NCBI GenBank assembly: GCA_001592805.2 | Contig: CP051142.1 | Coordinates: 2,170,001 to 2,234,000, forward strand | Source of the DNA: Peltaster fructicola | Lineage: Eukaryota; Ascomycota; Dothideomycetes | Reading direction: 5' to 3' | Length of the DNA: 64,000 nt | Shown: positions 32,317-42,792 of the stretch, one piece after another | Numbering within the stretch: position 1 is the stretch's first letter | Layout: the number at the start of each line of letters is the position of its first letter | Notes under the pieces: generated by a model | What the model was told of the DNA's origin: nothing | The model's database searches: none | The model's input: only the letters and a program-made list of their open reading frames with translations | Position numbers and translations under genes: made by a program

Positions 32317-33020
32317 ATGGCTGCATATCCTCCTGGTGGAACCTACTTTGATGGCAAGAAGTCTTTCACAGAAGTGCCAATCGAGAGCAGCAAAGGTAAT
32401 GGCATTGCAACTGGCGCATTCCTTGATGCCTCTGAGGTCCTGGTCGCTCTGTTCGATGTCCTTGGATCAGTAGCATTCAAGCCTGTCAAGGGTGACCTGC
32501 AGGGCAACATCAAGGTGAGATTCACAAGCACAACCACATCAGTCGTCTGACCTTGCACAGAAACTGAGAGACAGACAACTTGAGGCTCCACTGGACTCTG
32601 AGACACTACAAGATCTCGTGCGCAACGAGCTCAAGGCAAAGAAGCACACTGCTACTGAAGGACTGGTCTGGCTTGTGAGGTGTGGATACCGAGTAACGAT
32701 CATGCACACTGCTGACGCTGTACAGAGGACTTGACTTCACTGCTCAGGCACTTCGACGAAACATCGACGCACCCAGCGAAGAGCTCTCGAGCTCCTTCCG
32801 CGAAGCATATGGCACAACTCTCAAGCCACACCACTCCTTCCTTGTGAAGCCAATCTTCTCCGCTGCTATGGGTGCAACACCATACCGTAAGGACTTCTAC
32901 GCTAAGCTAGGTGATGACCAGACAGTGGTCAACAAAGAGCTGAACACTTGGGTCGCCGCACTGGAGGAGAGACTCGCAATCCTCAAGCAATTCTTGTCCA
33001 GCAAGGAGGCGAAGTACTAG
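32317..33020 (+). CDS. Glycolipid transfer protein (HET-C2-like)
   Basis: Moves glycosphingolipids between membranes; related to the Podospora heterokaryon-incompatibility protein HET-C2. 203 residues, three exons with introns 32515-32560 and 32680-32725. The GLTP fold is covered end to end: FLDASEVLVALFDVLGS, FKPVKGDLQGNI with the sugar-binding D..N pair, LVRNELKAKKHTATEGLVWL, GLDFTAQALR, TLKPHHSFLVKPIFSAAM, and ending SSKEAKY. Lengths sum to a multiple of three. A role in incompatibility cannot be told from one allele. Confidence 0.93.
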
Positions 33021-33063
33021 ATGGAGGACGGTTAAAAGCTTGATACAGTTGCGATAGACCACA

Positions 33064-33643
33064 TCATGGCCTTTCAACAGCACCTCCGTTCTTGACCCAG
33101 TCCAGCCAGCTACCTCTGTAATCCGAGATGTTTGGGTATCCTTGCTGCTGTGCCAATGTTGCTGCGGCGCTACTTCTCACTCCTGCTTTGCAATAGAATA
33201 TCACCTCTTGATCTTGTGTTGGCTTGCTGAACCCAAATCTGTCCTCAAACTCCTCTTCTGGCAAAAAGATTGCATCAGGCTGTGACTTGACTGGAATGTT
33301 GATTGCACCCGGTATGTAGCCTTCTTGGTATTCGGAAGGCTCTCGAACATCTAGCAATCTTGTCAGCATCGTGTGGGAGTACTGCACTGAGCCACTTACC
33401 AATGATCACTCTCTCTGGCGAAGGTGTTTCGCTCAATCTCTTGATATCATGGTATTCATACACTCTCGGTGCGTTGCTCGGCGTCGAGTGCCATCGGATA
33501 GGCACAAATGCCGGACGCTGTGCTCTAGGCTTGACTGGACCGCATGGTGACTTTGTGACTGCGGTGTAAATAGTCCGCCGAGCATGGAAACTTTGTGACA
33601 ACGTCTGCAGCGCTCTGACTGTGGTCGCCGTGCGAAGAGCCAT
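33064..33643 (-). CDS. RDL1: Mitochondrial rhodanese-domain sulfurtransferase (RDL1-like)
   Basis: 176 residues, two exons joined over intron 33351-33399. The first 50 residues are Arg/Ser/Thr-rich with no acids, a typical mitochondrial presequence. One rhodanese domain follows: VIIDVREPSEYQEGYIPGAINIP, then the catalytic loop IFYCKAGVRSSAA, whose cysteine takes up sulfane sulfur, and finally YRGSWLDWVKNGG. Single-domain fungal forms act as thiosulfate:glutathione sulfurtransferases in sulfide oxidation. The start is the ATG at 33643. It is divergent from PMS1 with 263 bp between start codons. Confidence 0.9.
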
Positions 33644-33906
33644 GTTCAATGGTGCTGCAAGCTGTGTATCGTTGTGCTACTACGTGTGGTTCCATTTCAT
33701 CGGTTGCTCTAGTGGAGGACATTTTTATATCACGTGATAACGCGTCTGCACTCTACGCGTGCTGCCTACAGTCCGACAACCTCTTTCCTCCAACGACATG
33801 CGTTGATATGCGAAGACACGATCGACTCTCGATCACGTAGTGCATCGCGATATGACCATTGTTTACCTAGTCCGCATGCACTAAGATCAGCGATCAACGA
33901 TGGACG

Positions 33907-36900
33907 ATGGCCACAATCAAGGCAATCGAGGGCCAGTCTGTTCATCAGATCCAGTCAGGTCAAGTCATCGTCGACATCGTCTCTGTCATCAAGGAGCTCG
34001 TGGAGAACAGCTTGGATGGTAGAGCCTCCAAAATCACCGTTAACCTGAAGAATTACGGTCTAGACTCCATCGAAGTGCAGGACGACGGCAACGGTATTGC
34101 ACTAGAGGACTTTCCAACAGTAGCTCTGAAGCATTACACTTCGAAATTGGCCAATTTCGAAGAGCTCGACACACTCCAGACATTCGGTTTCCGCGGTGAG
34201 GCACTCTCGTCACTCTGCGCCCTGGCCAACGTCCACATCGTCACTGCTCGGGCACAAGATGGAGCAATCGGTCATAGACTTGACTTCGAGAAGTCGGGCA
34301 AGCTTAGAGGCAGAACTGTGACAGCAGCACAGAAAGGCACCATTGTCTCCGTTGAGAATATCTTCCATTCCCTGCCTGTCCGCAGGAAGGACCTCGAGAA
34401 GAACTGCAAGCGCGAATGGTCCAAGGTGCTAAGCTTCATGTACTCCTACGCATGCATAGGAATCGGTGTGCGCTTCTCAATCAGCAACCAACCTGCTAAA
34501 GGTAAGAAGAACACTGCTTTCTCGACACAAGGCAACGCTACGACGAGAGAGAACATCGCGAATGTCTTTGGTGCCAAGACTCTGGCATTTCTCATTGAGC
34601 TAGATCTCAAACTCGAGCTACAACCAACGAACAGTCGCCTTCTAGCTGAATCTCCTGACGGGTCTCGACATGTTCGCGTCCAGGGACACATCTCTCGACC
34701 TGCTTTTGGCGAAGGCCGCCAGACACCGGACCGCCAGATGTATTTTGTCAATTCTCGTCCCTGCCTTTTGCCACAGATCTCAAAGGTATTCAACGAGGTC
34801 TACAAGTCATTCAACCATCATCAGTCACCCTTCGTACTGGCGAACTTCATCATGGATACCAATGCATACGACGTCAACGTCTCGCCTGACAAGAGGACTA
34901 TCATGCTTCATGATCAGACTATGTTGCTGGAAACGCTAAAAATGTCGCTTATGGACCTCTTCCAGAATGCCGATCACACCATGCCACAATCCCAGCTGCC
35001 TGCTCAGAGGCTGCCGCCTTTCAAGCCACCTTCCCTCTCTCGTACAGCGACAATGAACACAACATTGTCTCGCGAAGACAATAATATGGAGGATGAGTCA
35101 CCTAGGTCCAGGGTCTGTTCTCGAGCTAGTAGTACGGCGTCGGTATCTGGTGACCTCATCGAGAGCTGGGCTGGTCGAGATAGTACTATGAGACCGCAGA
35201 AGCGAGGGTCGAAGAAGACGAAAGAGACTGTTCTTGGTGAGAGACGCATCTTTGAAGGACCTCAATTCACAAAGACAGCCAGGCAGGATCAAGAGGATGA
35301 CGAAATACTCTTGGAGGACGAGCCGGTTCAACATGCCGAGCACACAACAGAGACCGCAGACTCCATAAAGGAGCCTACACATCACCCTGAGCAAGATCCA
35401 GAGAGCATGGCGTATGACGAAGTCTTCCTACGCACACCGCCGCGGCCACCTGGGACACAGAAGACTGCAGCCAACCCTCTCGCTCCGACCTCTGGGAAGC
35501 ATGATACAGCGCTATTGAGCTCAAGAATCCGGCGAAATAGTATGAGCAGTACACAGAGTCGATCGCAACGATCATCGCAACGGGAACCTGACGCGCAAGA
35601 AGGTATCCCATCATCATTCAATATACTGCCAAAAGTCTCCGCTGGACCCATTAATGATGCATTTGCACGCATGAGAGCACGGCGACCGTCTGATGAAAGT
35701 ACGGAGATCACTATCGGTGGTACCACAAGAACAACTGTCAGTAATGACTGGTCAAACAAGCGTCGACGCATACACACCCCCAAAGGACAGCTTGCACCAC
35801 CAGGGCCAGGTAATAGTGCTATGCTCTCGCAGAATCTCCTCAACTTCGCTGCACCTGGGTCACAGCTCGCTCTTAGCACACACTCAATGCGCACAGGTAT
35901 CTACAGTGAGCACAGCAATAGTGAGGCTGAGCTCATCGACGAAGATGAATCTTCTATGCAATCTGATCAAGAGTCTGTAACGGCTTCTGTGAATCGCACT
36001 GCGTACGACCTAGGTCTGATGGAATCGAACACTGCAGCACGTGGTCCTTCCGATGCAGATGACGTTGCTATGGACGCCGTCGAGACCGACGAGGAGGAAA
36101 AGCTCCGCGAGGACGAAGTCGTGGCGAGACTCATACAGAATGCCGAGCGACCAATGTTACAGCGCAAGAGCGGTACCACCCAGCGAAGTGTCATGGCTAA
36201 CGGCTATGGTGGCAAACGCAAAGAGCTCACCTACGATCTCAGGTGCACGCTACATTTGACGATCGACGAGATCAGGCGAAAAGCATCGCTTATCAATAAG
36301 ACCTATGGAGAAGAGGAGCAGGATGTCTCACTCCACGATGACGACGATGGCGATGCCGAGGCGAAACTCTCGTTAACCATCAACAAGGCCGATTTCCAGC
36401 GAATGACGATCGTTGGTCAATTCAATCTGGGTTTCATTCTAGCAGTCAGACCAGCAAGCACGGAAGGCAATCATGATGAGCTCTTCATCATTGATCAGCA
36501 TGCTGCTGACGAGAAGTCCAATTACGAACGACTTCAGAAGACTGTGAAGCTTCAAAGTCAACCTCTGGTCCAACCAAAAGTCTTGCAACTGACTGCTATC
36601 GAGGAGGAAGTGGTATCGAACCACTCCGACGCTTTGAAAGCCAATGGCTTCGAAATTGACATTTGCGAAGGAGACGACAACCCTGGAGATCGCGCTTATC
36701 ATTTGCTGACATTGCCCACCAGTCAACAGACGACATTCAAATTGGCTGATCTCGAAGAACTCATGCATTTGCTTTCGGAGATCTCGATCGACAGTAGCGA
36801 GATACCTCGACCTCGCAAAGTACAGAAGATGCTTGCAATGCGAGCATGTCGTAGTAGCATCATGGTCGGCAAGACATTGACCATGAAGCAGATGACAAAG

Positions 36901-37077
36901 GTCGTGCAACACATGGGAGAGATGGAGAAACCGTGGAACTGTCCTCATGGCCGTCCGACGATGCGCCACCTGACAAGTCTCGGATCCTGGCAAAGCTATC
37001 ATGAGGCACAACATCTCACCGGCGAGGCAGTGTCGAACGAAGATGGACGATCCATTTGGGAGAGATGGATGCAATGA
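33907..37077 (+). CDS. PMS1: DNA mismatch repair endonuclease PMS1 (MutL-alpha subunit)
   Basis: Partner of MLH1; nicks the new strand during mismatch repair. 1,056 residues, one exon. The N-terminal GHKL ATPase has IKELVENSLDG, DDGNGI and GFRGEALSSL (residues about 30-110). A long low-complexity linker covers about 380-770. The C-terminal endonuclease has DQHAADEKSNYE starting at D863, ACRSSIMVGKTL and CPHGRPTMRHL, so metal-binding residues are in place and it should be catalytically active. It is on the long side for the family because of the linker. An overlapping ATG 7 nt upstream (33900) is out of frame. Confidence 0.97.
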   Translation: MATIKAIEGQSVHQIQSGQVIVDIVSVIKELVENSLDGRASKITVNLKNYGLDSIEVQDDGNGIALEDFPTVALKHYTSKLANFEELDTLQTFGFRGEALSSLCALANVHIVTARAQDGAIGHRLDFEKSGKLRGRTVTAAQKGTIVSVENIFHSLPVRRKDLEKNCKREWSKVLSFMYSYACIGIGVRFSISNQPAKGKKNTAFSTQGNATTRENIANVFGAKTLAFLIELDLKLELQPTNSRLLAESPDGSRHVRVQGHISRPAFGEGRQTPDRQMYFVNSRPCLLPQISKVFNEVYKSFNHHQSPFVLANFIMDTNAYDVNVSPDKRTIMLHDQTMLLETLKMSLMDLFQNADHTMPQSQLPAQRLPPFKPPSLSRTATMNTTLSREDNNMEDESPRSRVCSRASSTASVSGDLIESWAGRDSTMRPQKRGSKKTKETVLGERRIFEGPQFTKTARQDQEDDEILLEDEPVQHAEHTTETADSIKEPTHHPEQDPESMAYDEVFLRTPPRPPGTQKTAANPLAPTSGKHDTALLSSRIRRNSMSSTQSRSQRSSQREPDAQEGIPSSFNILPKVSAGPINDAFARMRARRPSDESTEITIGGTTRTTVSNDWSNKRRRIHTPKGQLAPPGPGNSAMLSQNLLNFAAPGSQLALSTHSMRTGIYSEHSNSEAELIDEDESSMQSDQESVTASVNRTAYDLGLMESNTAARGPSDADDVAMDAVETDEEEKLREDEVVARLIQNAERPMLQRKSGTTQRSVMANGYGGKRKELTYDLRCTLHLTIDEIRRKASLINKTYGEEEQDVSLHDDDDGDAEAKLSLTINKADFQRMTIVGQFNLGFILAVRPASTEGNHDELFIIDQHAADEKSNYERLQKTVKLQSQPLVQPKVLQLTAIEEEVVSNHSDALKANGFEIDICEGDDNPGDRAYHLLTLPTSQQTTFKLADLEELMHLLSEISIDSSEIPRPRKVQKMLAMRACRSSIMVGKTLTMKQMTKVVQHMGEMEKPWNCPHGRPTMRHLTSLGSWQSYHEAQHLTGEAVSNEDGRSIWERWMQ

Positions 37078-37173
37078 TGTACACGATTGACATGACATGT
37101 AAACTATGTAAACATACAATAAATACAGCAAGCTGCTCAAGGGGGTATCTCAACCACTACGCCTTTCTTTTGC

Positions 37174-38507
37174 TCAGTTATCGTAATTACGAACGCCCAG
37201 CTTGTTTCTGAGCATGGCAACAAAGCTCTCCAGAAGTACATGATCGTTGCCATGCAGCCAACGCGCATGGATGCTGGCATTGTTGCAGGTCAGTGTCATT
37301 GCCAGTGCAATATTCTGCTTGGCATCATCTGCTGGTGCTACTGACTCGCCCTCTCGCTTTCTCTTACGTCGTGCACTTCTCGACCAGACATTGGCCGTTG
37401 TGACGACTGTGCCGCTGTATGTCTCGGGTCTGTGCATCCACTGGAGGTCCATGTCACTCAAGACGTCGTTGAGCTTCGTGCTAAGCTCGTGGGCAGAGGT
37501 GCCATGCACGTCGATGGTGCAATCCGTCGCAAGTGGTAGTATACCCAAGCTCAACTGTCCACTTCGTACAACGTCATTGCGAGGTCTGAGGCCTGAGAAG
37601 CTCCATCCGATTGCCCATCGTACTGTCTTCTGACCAGCCCGCAGGTTGGCAGCAGCAAAGTTGTTGATTCCATGCTTCTTGAGCTTCGCCACGAAGTTCT
37701 CGGCACTCGCCTTACGGCTGAACATGCATGAGTACCATTTGACTCTCTGACGTAGCTTGAGGCTCTCTTCGAGGATCCTTGTTGCAAAGCCAAGGTCACC
37801 TCCGACACAGATCATCTCGTTTGTTGAGCCCGTACATACTGCCGAAGCTGGCAAGGCTTTGTTCTTGTATGCGTTGTCCATGTCTTCTTGTGAGTCGTAG
37901 AATGGCGGATTGCAGACGACGAAGTCGATGTGCTCCATGTCCTCTGCAGGGGGGATGAGCTTGTCGTCAGGCGTGTTCTGCTTCAGTGTAATGCGGTCTG
38001 AGAGATGGTTGCCGTCTACGTTCTTTTGAGCGAATTCGAATGAGTGCGCATCGATATCTGTGGCGAGCATTGTGCATTGTGGTCGTGAAGCGCATGCGAG
38101 CAAAGCGTAGATACATGATGCACCAGTCCCGATGTCCAGACCTATGATCTTTCCGTTGCATCCGTCAATGTAGCTCTCGTTCGTAGTGTCGAGGAGCTCT
38201 TGAATCCACCGAATGTAGTTCCATCGCACTGGGACTGGAGGACAGAGTCTATCGGAAGGCAAGGTGATCTCAAGATCAAAATCCTTTTTGAGAAGTGCCT
38301 TGGTTAGTAGTCTAGGAATGTGGTCGGCCTGTCATTTCTGTAAGGAGGAGGTACTTACTGTATGGTGGCAGGATCTTGCCAGTCAAGGTGTTCACCAGAG
38401 GAAGCAAAGAGTTGACCGAACTCTGGGTGCTCCTTGGCGAGCTCCTGAAAGTTGACATCTTCGTCGTAATAGTCTTCTCGAAGACGTTTGCCACTAGCTG
38501 TAGCCAT
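37174..38507 (-). CDS. METTL16-like RNA N6-adenosine methyltransferase
   Basis: S-adenosylmethionine-dependent methyltransferase of the METTL16/RlmF type; in other eukaryotes it methylates U6 snRNA. Predicted 428 residues, two exons with the intron at 38312-38358. Features in order: N-terminal LAKEHPEFGQLF..LDWQDPATIQ, the RNA-binding/linker part, SAM-binding IIGLDIGTGASCIYALL, the catalytic NPPF in VVCNPPFYDS, and the later VKWYSCMFSRK block. The likely start is ATG 38507. The frame stays open upstream to another ATG at 38783 (92 more codons), but that extension looks unlike the family. METTL16 in many fungi lacks the vertebrate C-terminal regions, as here. Confidence 0.9.
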
Positions 38508-39801
38508 GCTGATGCGTAGTCTATCGCATTGCAGGCAGTGTGAAGTGTTGTCGAACACATGGCATAACTTGGGCGATGAGCGAATGAGGACTGGTTCTGA
38601 ACGCACTATTCCTGATGTGGGAGCTACTTTAGGCTCTGTGGTGTCTTGGCACTCCTGCAGCAGCTCTAGGCGACTCTGATCGGCTAAAATGGCATCACAG
38701 CGCAAGTTTACATGTAGTCTCTTCTCTGTACAAATAATAGCTCCCGTAGCAACACCGAGCCTCTCTTCATCTATATCTTCCATCGCGTCAATATCATCGT
38801 TCTCTTCATGAGCACCCGTGCATTCCGTCGAGCAAAGTGCGACCTATACTGCTGCAGCTACATCATACGTGCTATATGTGGACCGACAGTCAGCCAACGC
38901 GATTGACCACAATACCGGAGCACGGCAATACACCATGCGGCGAAAGAGCCGAAGTACCTGCACAGAAGGAAGAAACGATATCAATCTGTAAGACTGCTAA
39001 GAGCTATGGGTAATGAATCTGTGCTTTGCACTTGACATCCTTGGCTCAAGACAGGACATCTTGTGTGATGGTGTCTCACGATGCTGCAGCTTGAGTCTAT
39101 GCCGCTCTCTCCAGCAACTCAGTCATAACGATGGAAGTTATCAACACTGGCCACTGTATCGACATCTTCATCGTGGTAGGGTGGAGTGAAGTAAGCCACA
39201 CGTTACATCAGACCATGCTATTCGCAGCTTGTTCATGGAGCTGCTGAAGCCAAGAAGTCTTGCATGTGCAGCAAGTCATGTCAAGGTGCTAATGCAGCTA
39301 CTGTCGTACCAGGTCTTGTAAAGATGAGGCTTGCGACACACCCGACCTGGAGCGTCCACAATGCTGCGAGCATGTATAAGCTACAGGAGCTGCCTTCGAT
39401 AGTTTGCTGTTCAGCAAGCACGACATACTTGCCTGTTGTCACAGATAGAGTCTTGTCTTGACAAGAGCAGGCATGTCTCTTAGCACAACGAGCGAGACCT
39501 CTGCGTGTCATACTCATGGTCTTTGGTTCGATATGGTCGCTCAAGGATCTCACTTCTCTATGGTAAGTGAAGGCCAAGTCTGGACAAGCACGCCTTTGGA
39601 GCAATTCTCAGCCGACTACTCCAACAAGTCGCAGGCATTCACTCCACGTTCATTCACTTAAGATGCGATGCAAATCGGCCTTAGTGGCTTCTGCACTCTA
39701 CAATGTCACCTTGCACTTCACTTCTTCAATTCAAACTCTCGCCGTCTTGCACATAACAATACACTACCTACCACAAACCACTTCGAAGACGTTCAGCGTA
39801 G
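38508..39801. other. Intergenic, about 1.3 kb
   Basis: Upstream of both the METTL16-like gene and the F-box-like gene (divergent). The minus-strand frame up to 38783 is an open extension of the METTL16 gene. The rest holds only short unsupported frames. Confidence 0.4.
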
Positions 39802-40887
39802 ATGGCCCCGAAAAGCTCCAAGCGAGTCAAAATAGATGCAGATAGCAACAACATCGAAGCTTCGACAAATCCCTTGCGCACCAGGACTCAAGTACACGAC
39901 GACGATGACATCGCTAAAGGGCCAAGCTTCAAGCAGGTGATAGAAGAAGCACTAAACTCACAGGCTCAGCCGTTGCCACGTGGCTACAGACTCCAAACCT
40001 ACCTGGACAATCGTTTCCAGCAGGAAAACCGGGACTACGGAGGTAGACGCAAGCGCAAGCGCATGCGTGTAGAGCTGAGGCTTGATGAGAGCAATATCAT
40101 GGCACGATACCTCAAAGTCGATGGCCTCGAGGACGTCGAAGTCATCATAGTGAAGAAGCTACATGTACGCTTCCGGCTCATGGACCTGCCAGCAGAGCTG
40201 CGACTTATGATCTTTCGACACCTCCTGGTCCGTACAAGCAATATCATCGTCGGCCGTGAGCGCAACCACTTCACGCTCGTCAACGGTGATTGTAGGCTAC
40301 AACGACAATGGGCGCCGCACAGTGATCCGATTCCTGACAAGCGTCTGACCGGATTCAACCTCATGCTCACAAACAAGATCCTCAGAGAAGAAGCAGCACA
40401 GATGATCTATGCTGAGAATACCTTCGAGTTCATAGGTGTTCTTGCCGTCTCTAAATTTCTGGATAGCATTGGCAGCAACGCTCACTTCTTGCGCCATGTC
40501 GTCCTTCGAGACATCGACCCACTGACTCGGTCAGGACGACGAGCGGTCATCAGAGTTGCAGATCTTCCACAACAGATCCGCACTGTGTACTTCAGCTGGG
40601 ATCGACTATACGACAGTAGAAAGTTTGATCCGAGAAAAAGGGACGACAAGACCAAAGCTATCGCAGAGCAAGTCTGGCACAAGACGCTGTCTGCTGCCAC
40701 CAATCGTCTTCTGAAGAAAGGTCTAGATGCGCAAGCAATCATTACCATCTTTCGTGTATTGCCGCCTTTGCGCCCGCACCGGCTACCCTTCTGCCGTCGG
40801 CTTGAGAGTGAGCTTGCAGCATTGATATTGTCGTCGGGAGAATCGCAGACAGAGTCGACCAACAACGCTGTCGTCATCCGCAAGTGA
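39802..40887 (+). CDS. F-box-like fungal protein (DUF7730-type)
   Basis: 361 residues, single exon. A short hydrophobic helix pair, RLMDLPAELRLMIFRHLL at about residues 125-142, is the F-box-like start seen in a large ascomycete family in which it is followed by LMLTNKILREEAAQMIYAENTFEF, also present here. Such proteins are thought to be adaptors of SCF ubiquitin ligases, but most are untested. The N-terminus carries a Lys/Arg-rich stretch (GGRRKRKRMRVE, about 75-86) that may be a nuclear signal. Confidence 0.75.
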   Translation: MAPKSSKRVKIDADSNNIEASTNPLRTRTQVHDDDDIAKGPSFKQVIEEALNSQAQPLPRGYRLQTYLDNRFQQENRDYGGRRKRKRMRVELRLDESNIMARYLKVDGLEDVEVIIVKKLHVRFRLMDLPAELRLMIFRHLLVRTSNIIVGRERNHFTLVNGDCRLQRQWAPHSDPIPDKRLTGFNLMLTNKILREEAAQMIYAENTFEFIGVLAVSKFLDSIGSNAHFLRHVVLRDIDPLTRSGRRAVIRVADLPQQIRTVYFSWDRLYDSRKFDPRKRDDKTKAIAEQVWHKTLSAATNRLLKKGLDAQAIITIFRVLPPLRPHRLPFCRRLESELAALILSSGESQTESTNNAVVIRK

Positions 40888-42792
40888 CGGGGGGTCGCCT
40901 TCTATGGTGGAGATTGTGGTTATGGCCGCATGTTCAGGGATGCACGAAGGTGTAGAATGACCTTGCACAATTGGTCTGATATCGTTGATCTTTGAGTGTG
41001 TACTCACGTTCTTGCTGGAAATGATAGGGAAACAACTCGACCGATGCTTTATAGATCGGAGTCTATAACCACGTCCTTGCTAGAGATGATAGGAAACAGC
41101 TTGACCAATACTCTGTCGATTCCTGATAATGACACCAACCTGTGAGGACGTCATCACCAGAATGACAAGGAACAGTTTGGCACTGGCCCTGGAGCTTGCA
41201 AACACTGCTTGACCCAAGCATACACCCATCATAGCGATGAGAAGCCTCTTCGGCGATGCCTATCATCACACCAAGGGTGGAATGTAGCTGTAGTAGTAAG
41301 GTCTCTTCAGTTCCCATGAGCTAACCGATGCAGGTACCAAGCCATGACGCGCAGCTGTCTAAGCCTAGTCGTCTTTCGATACGAGCGACCTCGTATTCTG
41401 TACAGGCCACGGCGTTGACGGAGAATTGCCAAGCGGAGATGGTGCAGTCCACGAGGCACATATCGCCGAGCATGATGAGCACTTGTCCACTTGCCACATC
41501 GAGAGCCGACAGCTCTCAGTGCTGCCAGATATACATCTGCATCGGACAATGTACTGGGAGATCCGGCACAGTTCGACGAATCGGCGGCACTAGAAAGAGC
41601 ATGTCGATCACCGGAGTGCTAGCGGACGCGCAATCGACCTGAGGATGCCGCCACAAGATCGCGGAGGTGCATGACTGCATGAATGCTGCAGGGTGGGAGA
41701 GCTTGTCTGGTTGTGTTCGTCCGCGTCGCAGTCGAGAAGAGCAGTGTTGACCAGCGTCAATCGTTCTAGACGGTTGCTGATACTGCAGCCAATTCCTCGG
41801 ATATGATTGAGTTCTCGTGTTGATGGGTGACGGGATCTCGATCGCGGCCACCAAATAGCCAAGTCGCCGGCTTGTGTGACGTCTTCTCAACCAGTATAAC
41901 TTATCCTTTGTACCACCCTGCAGTTCCTTGGGATGGATTCACAGGGACTTTTCAACGTAGCTGAGTCAACCTCCTCTACGACTCCGCATCAGCAGACACA
42001 CTACACACTCGCTGTTGCTTGGCAAGCGTGCAGTGATTGCTGCTATCATATCGATAAATAGCTCAAGCTGTTCAGAGCGTAAGCCACAAGCTCCTCGAGC
42101 TGTTTTAGTCTGCTTCTCACCAAATCATGGCGCATTCCCAAGCATGGCTGTTTCAATGCTTTGGGACCAGCAGAAAGATCTTGCATGTGTGCCGCTAGCC
42201 ACTTCGTAACTGATTAATCTGTACGCAGGAGTGACACTTTGCTCCGGATGGTGCAGGTGGCAGCAGCAGCTTCCCAGTCGGCCTGCCGCGCGTCTTTGCC
42301 GCTTCTTTTCCTTGCCATCATCCATCTTGAATTGATGTCTTTGCTCGTATTAAGGCAATCATACATCGTGCGTCGGAACGATTGACTCGTAATGACGAAG
42401 CGGCCCAAAGGCTGATCAACGACAGACCTATCTTCGAAAGAGCCGATACCGTGGGAGGCGCCGCAGACTAAACCCAGCAAAATTGAGAAGACATCAATTT
42501 GCCGTCGCCCGGCAAGGTCCTGGACTCACTTACGCACGCACCTCTTCTGATCCTCCAGTACCACTGTCCTGATCACCAGCTCTGCTCTACACTCACAACG
42601 CACCACGCATCGCCAAAAATCGTACATCGCTATTTTCATTCCGACGCTCGTTGATATACAGCGGATTGCATTGATCGAGACAGCTTATCGCACTACTACG
42701 AGAAGACATCCGAGGAGGCCACGCCCGTCAATCGATCACGTCACACATTCATGGTGGCCACAGTTTTGAACGACTCAGAGAGATAGCCAACC
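40888..42792. other. Intergenic, about 1.9 kb, with a degenerate repeat
   Basis: No gene recognised. It includes a three-copy degraded direct repeat at 41005-41182 and probably a long 5' leader of the KRE6/SKN1 gene. Open frames here (for example 41516-41890 minus) match nothing I know. Confidence 0.4.
41005..41182 (+). repeat. Degenerate direct repeat, three copies
   Basis: Copies at about 41005-41042, 41070-41106 and 41147-41182 share the pattern CACGTYCTTGCT(A/G)GA then GATGATAGG and AAACA(G)CTTGACC. Copies one and two agree at most positions; copy three is much decayed. Start-to-start spacing is 65 and 77 bp. Confidence 0.5.

Noticed and set aside
36439-37140. 233-codon minus-strand frame opposite PMS1
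   Set aside because: Antisense shadow of a conserved single-exon gene.
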